Below are positions 6,062 to 8,612 of a stretch of DNA of 8,612 nucleotides, piece by piece. The stretch is from Anaerolineaceae bacterium. GTDB lineage: Bacteria > Chloroflexota > Anaerolineae > Anaerolineales > Anaerolineaceae. The DNA is taken from assembly GCA_011620505.1 (NCBI GenBank), contig WOZA01000122.1:1-8612 (forward strand), written 5' to 3'. The notes beneath the pieces were generated by a model, which saw nothing but the letters and a program-made list of their open reading frames with translations, made no database searches and had not been told where the DNA came from. The translations under genes were made by a program, and so were the position numbers. The stretch's first letter is position 1, and each line of letters opens with the position of its first letter.

Positions 6062-7138
6062 ATGCTAAACTTTGGTTTGATCATTCAGTTCATATTTGTG
6101 TTCGGGTTGATCGTGTTTGTGCACGAGTTCGGACATTTTTTGATTGCAAAAATGGTGGGGGTGGACGTGGAAGAGTTTGGTTTCGGCTACCCGCCCCGCC
6201 TGGTGAAACTCTTTACCAGGAAAGGTACGGACTTCACGCTCAACTGGATTCCCTTTGGCGGTTTTGTGCGCCTAAAAGGCGAAACAGACGACGGTGAACC
6301 CGGCGGAATGCTGGCAGCGCCCAAATGGAAGCGGGTCCTGATCCTGATTGGCGGCGCCACAATGAATTTTGTGCTTGGTATTCTGCTGCTGATTTTCCTC
6401 TACAATGTGGTCAATCCAGTCGATACCAGCAAGGTTTTGGTGATGGAAGTTGCCCCCAATTCCCCTGCCCAGATGATTGGGCTGCAGCCTGGCGATATCA
6501 TCACCAAATTGGGAGATGAACCAATCGATTCGGCTGACGCGATGGTTGCTGCCACCCAAAAGTACCTCGAGCAAGAAGTCACCCTCACCTACACCCGCGA
6601 TGGTGTAGAACATACGGGAGTGGTGATTCCCCGCCAGAATCCGCCTGAAGGACAGGGCGCGATTGGCTTCGTGATGTCTCATCCGGAAATGGAACTCAAT
6701 TTTGGACAAAGTATTGGCATGGCGTTTAAAACTTTCTGGGAACAGGTAAGGGTGACTGTTTCGATGCCTGTTAACTACCTCAGAGGCCAGTTTGCCCCAG
6801 GCGAGGCACGTGTCATTGGGATTAAAGGCATTTACGACTTGTTTTCAAATGCTGCCGAGATCGATCAGACCAACGCAGAAGTAGCCAACGAGGTTTTACC
6901 AATCACACGCCTCTCACTGGTTTCGATGCTCTCCATTGCAATCGGCATCACCAATTTGCTGCCAATCCCGGCGCTCGATGGCGGGCAAATCTTCTTTTTG
7001 CTGATTGAAGCAATAACACGCAAACGCATCCCGGCGCAGGTTGCCAACGCGGTCAATTCGGCATTTTTCTTCCTCCTGATGCTTTTGATGGTCTTTATTA
7101 CTGTTCGCGATTTTGTAAATCCGATCCCGATCCCCTAA
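6062..7138 (+). CDS. rseP: RseP-type site-2 zinc metalloprotease (peptidase M50)
   Basis: The protein has 358 residues and is an intramembrane protease that cuts transmembrane helices, typically of anti-sigma factors or remnant signal peptides. The zinc site is visible: HEFGH (21-25) in the first membrane segment, and NLLPIPALDGG (298-308), whose D306 is the third ligand. Hydrophobic segments lie at about 5-28, 93-115, 285-305 and 332-348. One PDZ domain (about 122-190, with GLQPGDIITKLGDEPI) lies between segments 2 and 3 and gates substrate access. The single PDZ makes it shorter than Escherichia coli RseP, which has two and about 450 residues. It heads an operon: the next gene starts 9 nt after its stop. 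No anti-sigma factor or sigma factor gene is nearby, so its substrate cannot be named. Confidence 0.96.
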   Translation: MLNFGLIIQFIFVFGLIVFVHEFGHFLIAKMVGVDVEEFGFGYPPRLVKLFTRKGTDFTLNWIPFGGFVRLKGETDDGEPGGMLAAPKWKRVLILIGGATMNFVLGILLLIFLYNVVNPVDTSKVLVMEVAPNSPAQMIGLQPGDIITKLGDEPIDSADAMVAATQKYLEQEVTLTYTRDGVEHTGVVIPRQNPPEGQGAIGFVMSHPEMELNFGQSIGMAFKTFWEQVRVTVSMPVNYLRGQFAPGEARVIGIKGIYDLFSNAAEIDQTNAEVANEVLPITRLSLVSMLSIAIGITNLLPIPALDGGQIFFLLIEAITRKRIPAQVANAVNSAFFFLLMLLMVFITVRDFVNPIPIP

Positions 7139-7142
7139 GGAG
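7136..7142 (+). promoter_or_regulatory. Ribosome binding site of the HEAT gene, overlapping the rseP stop
   Basis: TAAGGAG contains the rseP stop codon (7136-7138) and lies 5 nt before the ATG at 7148. This ties translation of the second gene to termination of the first. Confidence 0.8.
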
Positions 7143-7147
7143 CTGAC

Positions 7148-8311
7148 ATGGACTCCCCAAGCTCAATTCATGACCTAATCAAAGCGTTGATGGACCTGGA
7201 AAAGCCATTTCCAGCACGCCTTCTATACCAATTCTCGGATATGCCATCCGAAGATCGCCAGCTGCTTGCCAGTACCTGGCAAAGCATACCCGTGGTGCGC
7301 AGAAGAGCAATTTTGCAGGACCTGATAGAACTCTTCGAGCATGATAACCTGCTGATGTTTGAGGATATTGGGCGAATTGCCCTCGAAGATTACGATGCGG
7401 ACTGCCAGGTAAGCGGAATTAGTCTGCTTTTGGAAGCAGAAGACCCCAAGCTTGTTCCGGTCTTCCTGAAGCTTCTGTCTGATGGTGACAAAACTGAATT
7501 CGTGCGGGCTGCTGCAGCCAACGCGCTGGGTTTTTACGTCCACCTTGGGGAGCTTGAGGAACTGAATCCTGATATCCATCACGAGATTGAAGACGCGCTG
7601 CTGCTGGCTTACGCCCGGGATCCTTCCGACCTGGTGCAGCGCAGAGCCCTGGAGTCCCTTGGTTATTCCAGCCGCGAGGAAGTAGCCCCGCTGCTGCGCC
7701 TCGCATCCGCTTTAGACAGCGACGAATGGTTGGAGAGCGCCCTGTTTGCCATGGGCAGATCGGCAGACAACCAGTGGGAACCGCTGGTGCTGGAGCAGCT
7801 TGACCACGAGAATCCTGAAGTCAGAGGCCAGGCAATCCATGCCGCGGGTGAGCTGGCGTTGAGTGCTGCCAGGGCTCGCCTGCTGAGAGAGCTCGACCGC
7901 GAAGAGGATGAGTATGTCCGCAGTGAGTTGATATGGGCGCTTTCGCAGATCGGCGGCGAGGGTATCGAAGAAAAGTTCGAACAGCTGCTTGCAAAGACAG
8001 ACGATGACGAAGAAGCCAACCTCCTGGAAGAGGCGTTGGATATGCTCAATTTCACCAACGACGTTGTTGACTTTGAATTGATGGAAGTTGGATTAGACCA
8101 CGACCACGATTTGGACAATGAGGACGACGAATACGATGAGCCGTCGGAAGACGACGAGGACGGAAACGAAGAGGACGACGAATACGATGAGCTGAAAGCC
8201 TTCACTGATGAAGAATGGCTGCGTTACATCGATGAGGATGAAGATGATTCAGACGGCAGCCTGGACGACAGCTACACGCTCGACGACCCCGATGACGAAG
8301 AGGATTTGTGA
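7148..8311 (+). CDS. HEAT-repeat protein with a long acidic C-terminal tail
   Basis: The protein has 387 residues, with no signal peptide or membrane segment, so it is cytoplasmic. Residues 1-75 are helical-looking but match no repeat I recognise. Residues about 76-300 hold HEAT / PBS-lyase-like helical repeats, for example the units around 161-185, 192-218, 222-248 and 253-281 with the pattern VR..A..ALG. Such solenoids act as protein-binding scaffolds; PBS-lyase enzyme function is not implied. Residues 316-387 are mostly Asp and Glu, broken by one hydrophobic stretch (about 349-361, with AFTDEEWLRYI). A 21-nt perfect direct repeat (8120-8140 and 8171-8191) encodes EDDEYDE twice. The gene sits between rseP and the acylphosphatase gene, overlapping the latter by 4 nt. 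Its partner and role are unknown. Confidence 0.93.
   Translation: MDSPSSIHDLIKALMDLEKPFPARLLYQFSDMPSEDRQLLASTWQSIPVVRRRAILQDLIELFEHDNLLMFEDIGRIALEDYDADCQVSGISLLLEAEDPKLVPVFLKLLSDGDKTEFVRAAAANALGFYVHLGELEELNPDIHHEIEDALLLAYARDPSDLVQRRALESLGYSSREEVAPLLRLASALDSDEWLESALFAMGRSADNQWEPLVLEQLDHENPEVRGQAIHAAGELALSAARARLLRELDREEDEYVRSELIWALSQIGGEGIEEKFEQLLAKTDDDEEANLLEEALDMLNFTNDVVDFELMEVGLDHDHDLDNEDDEYDEPSEDDEDGNEEDDEYDELKAFTDEEWLRYIDEDEDDSDGSLDDSYTLDDPDDEEDL
8120..8191 (+). repeat. In-frame 21-bp direct repeat, period 51 bp, in the acidic tail
   Basis: Positions 8120-8140 and 8171-8191 are identical over 21 bases, starting GAGGACGACG and ending TACGATGAG. The 51-bp period is 17 codons, so the reading frame is kept. 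It encodes EDDEYDE twice (residues 325-331 and 342-348). The sequence between the copies is also acidic, consistent with growth of the tail by internal duplication. Confidence 0.85.
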
Positions 8312-8612
8312 GTGAACCTGCCCTCACCCAACCCGCAAACCAACGCCTGCACGCAATCGTTTACGGCAGAGTGCAGGGGGTGGGCTTTCGGTTCTTCGTT
8401 TTGCAGCAAGCAGTGGAGTTGGGCTTAAACGGTTGGGTACGCAATCTGGCAGAAGGAACGGTTGAGGTGCTGGCAGAAGGGAATATTGAAAGCCTGCAGG
8501 AGCTTTTGACTGCCCTATACCAGGGCCCGGGTGCTGCTTTTGTGCGGGATGTCAAATACCACTACAGTCCTGCCACGGGAGAATTCAGCGGCTTCGACAT
8601 TCGTTCTCATTA
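8308..8612 (+). CDS. acyP: Acylphosphatase (stop codon cut by window end)
   Basis: Reading from the GTG at 8308 gives 101 residues to the window edge, and the final bases TA are probably the first two of a TAA or TAG stop. The family hydrolyses the carboxyl-phosphate bond of acyl phosphates and is a small cytoplasmic enzyme. The signature GRVQGVGFR (20-28) carries the catalytic, phosphate-binding R28. NGWVRN (41-46) carries the catalytic N46, and GTVEV follows at 50-54. The C-terminal FSGFDIR matches the usual family ending. The length is about the family norm plus a 12-residue N-terminal extension. No ATG is available. The GTG overlaps the HEAT stop as GTGA (8308-8311), with GAGG four bases upstream, so translation is probably coupled. 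The gene was found by direct translation of the window end. Confidence 0.93.
   Translation, partial: MSEPALTQPANQRLHAIVYGRVQGVGFRFFVLQQAVELGLNGWVRNLAEGTVEVLAEGNIESLQELLTALYQGPGAAFVRDVKYHYSPATGEFSGFDIRSH

Noticed and set aside
6272..6709. A 145-codon minus-strand frame inside rseP
   Set aside because: It is antisense to the PDZ region of rseP and has no supporting signal.
7663..8205. A 180-codon Ser-rich open frame on the minus strand
   Set aside because: The serines are the reverse complement of Asp and Glu codons in the acidic tail of the HEAT gene. There is no domain or ribosome site.

Overview
The window carries six protein-coding genes in two opposing blocks and no RNA gene, CRISPR array or transposase. 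The gene set fits a member of the phylum Chloroflexota, most likely class Anaerolineae: membrane-anchored TPR proteins with Pro-Thr linkers and tails, a DnaQ-type exonuclease fused to a DinG-type helicase, and an RseP protease followed by a HEAT-repeat gene. This is an inference from gene style and composition, because no marker gene such as rRNA is present.

Layout. Positions 1-160 are non-coding and hold a short direct repeat and nested inverted repeats. Positions 161-2890 (minus strand) hold two paralogous TPR membrane proteins, 18 nt apart, read from one good promoter just upstream of the first. Positions 2891-3108 form an intergenic stretch with that promoter and a second nested palindrome. 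Positions 3109-5907 (minus) hold a 932-residue exonuclease-helicase. Positions 5908-6061 form a divergent promoter region. Positions 6062-8612 (plus) hold an operon of an RseP-type site-2 protease, a HEAT-repeat protein with a very acidic tail, and an acylphosphatase whose stop codon is cut by the window edge.

The three plus-strand genes are tightly coupled (9-nt gap, then a 4-nt overlap) and are probably co-transcribed. RseP cleaves membrane substrates. The HEAT protein is a probable protein-binding scaffold of unknown role. Acylphosphatase is a small hydrolase without an obvious link to the other two. The two TPR proteins are predicted to sit outside the membrane on a single N-terminal anchor. 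The helicase acts in the cytoplasm in DNA repair and looks like an independent gene.

The most interesting points are these. Two minus-strand transcripts appear leaderless: a near-consensus -10 box lies 6-7 nt before the ATG and there is no Shine-Dalgarno sequence, whereas rseP and the HEAT gene have clear ones. The helicase carries both the exonuclease catalytic residues and the four Fe-S cysteines. The TPR paralogues share a cysteine pair at identical spacing and an identical extracytoplasmic linker. I did not find a convincing wholly new system. Most of the window is recognisable housekeeping or surface-protein content.
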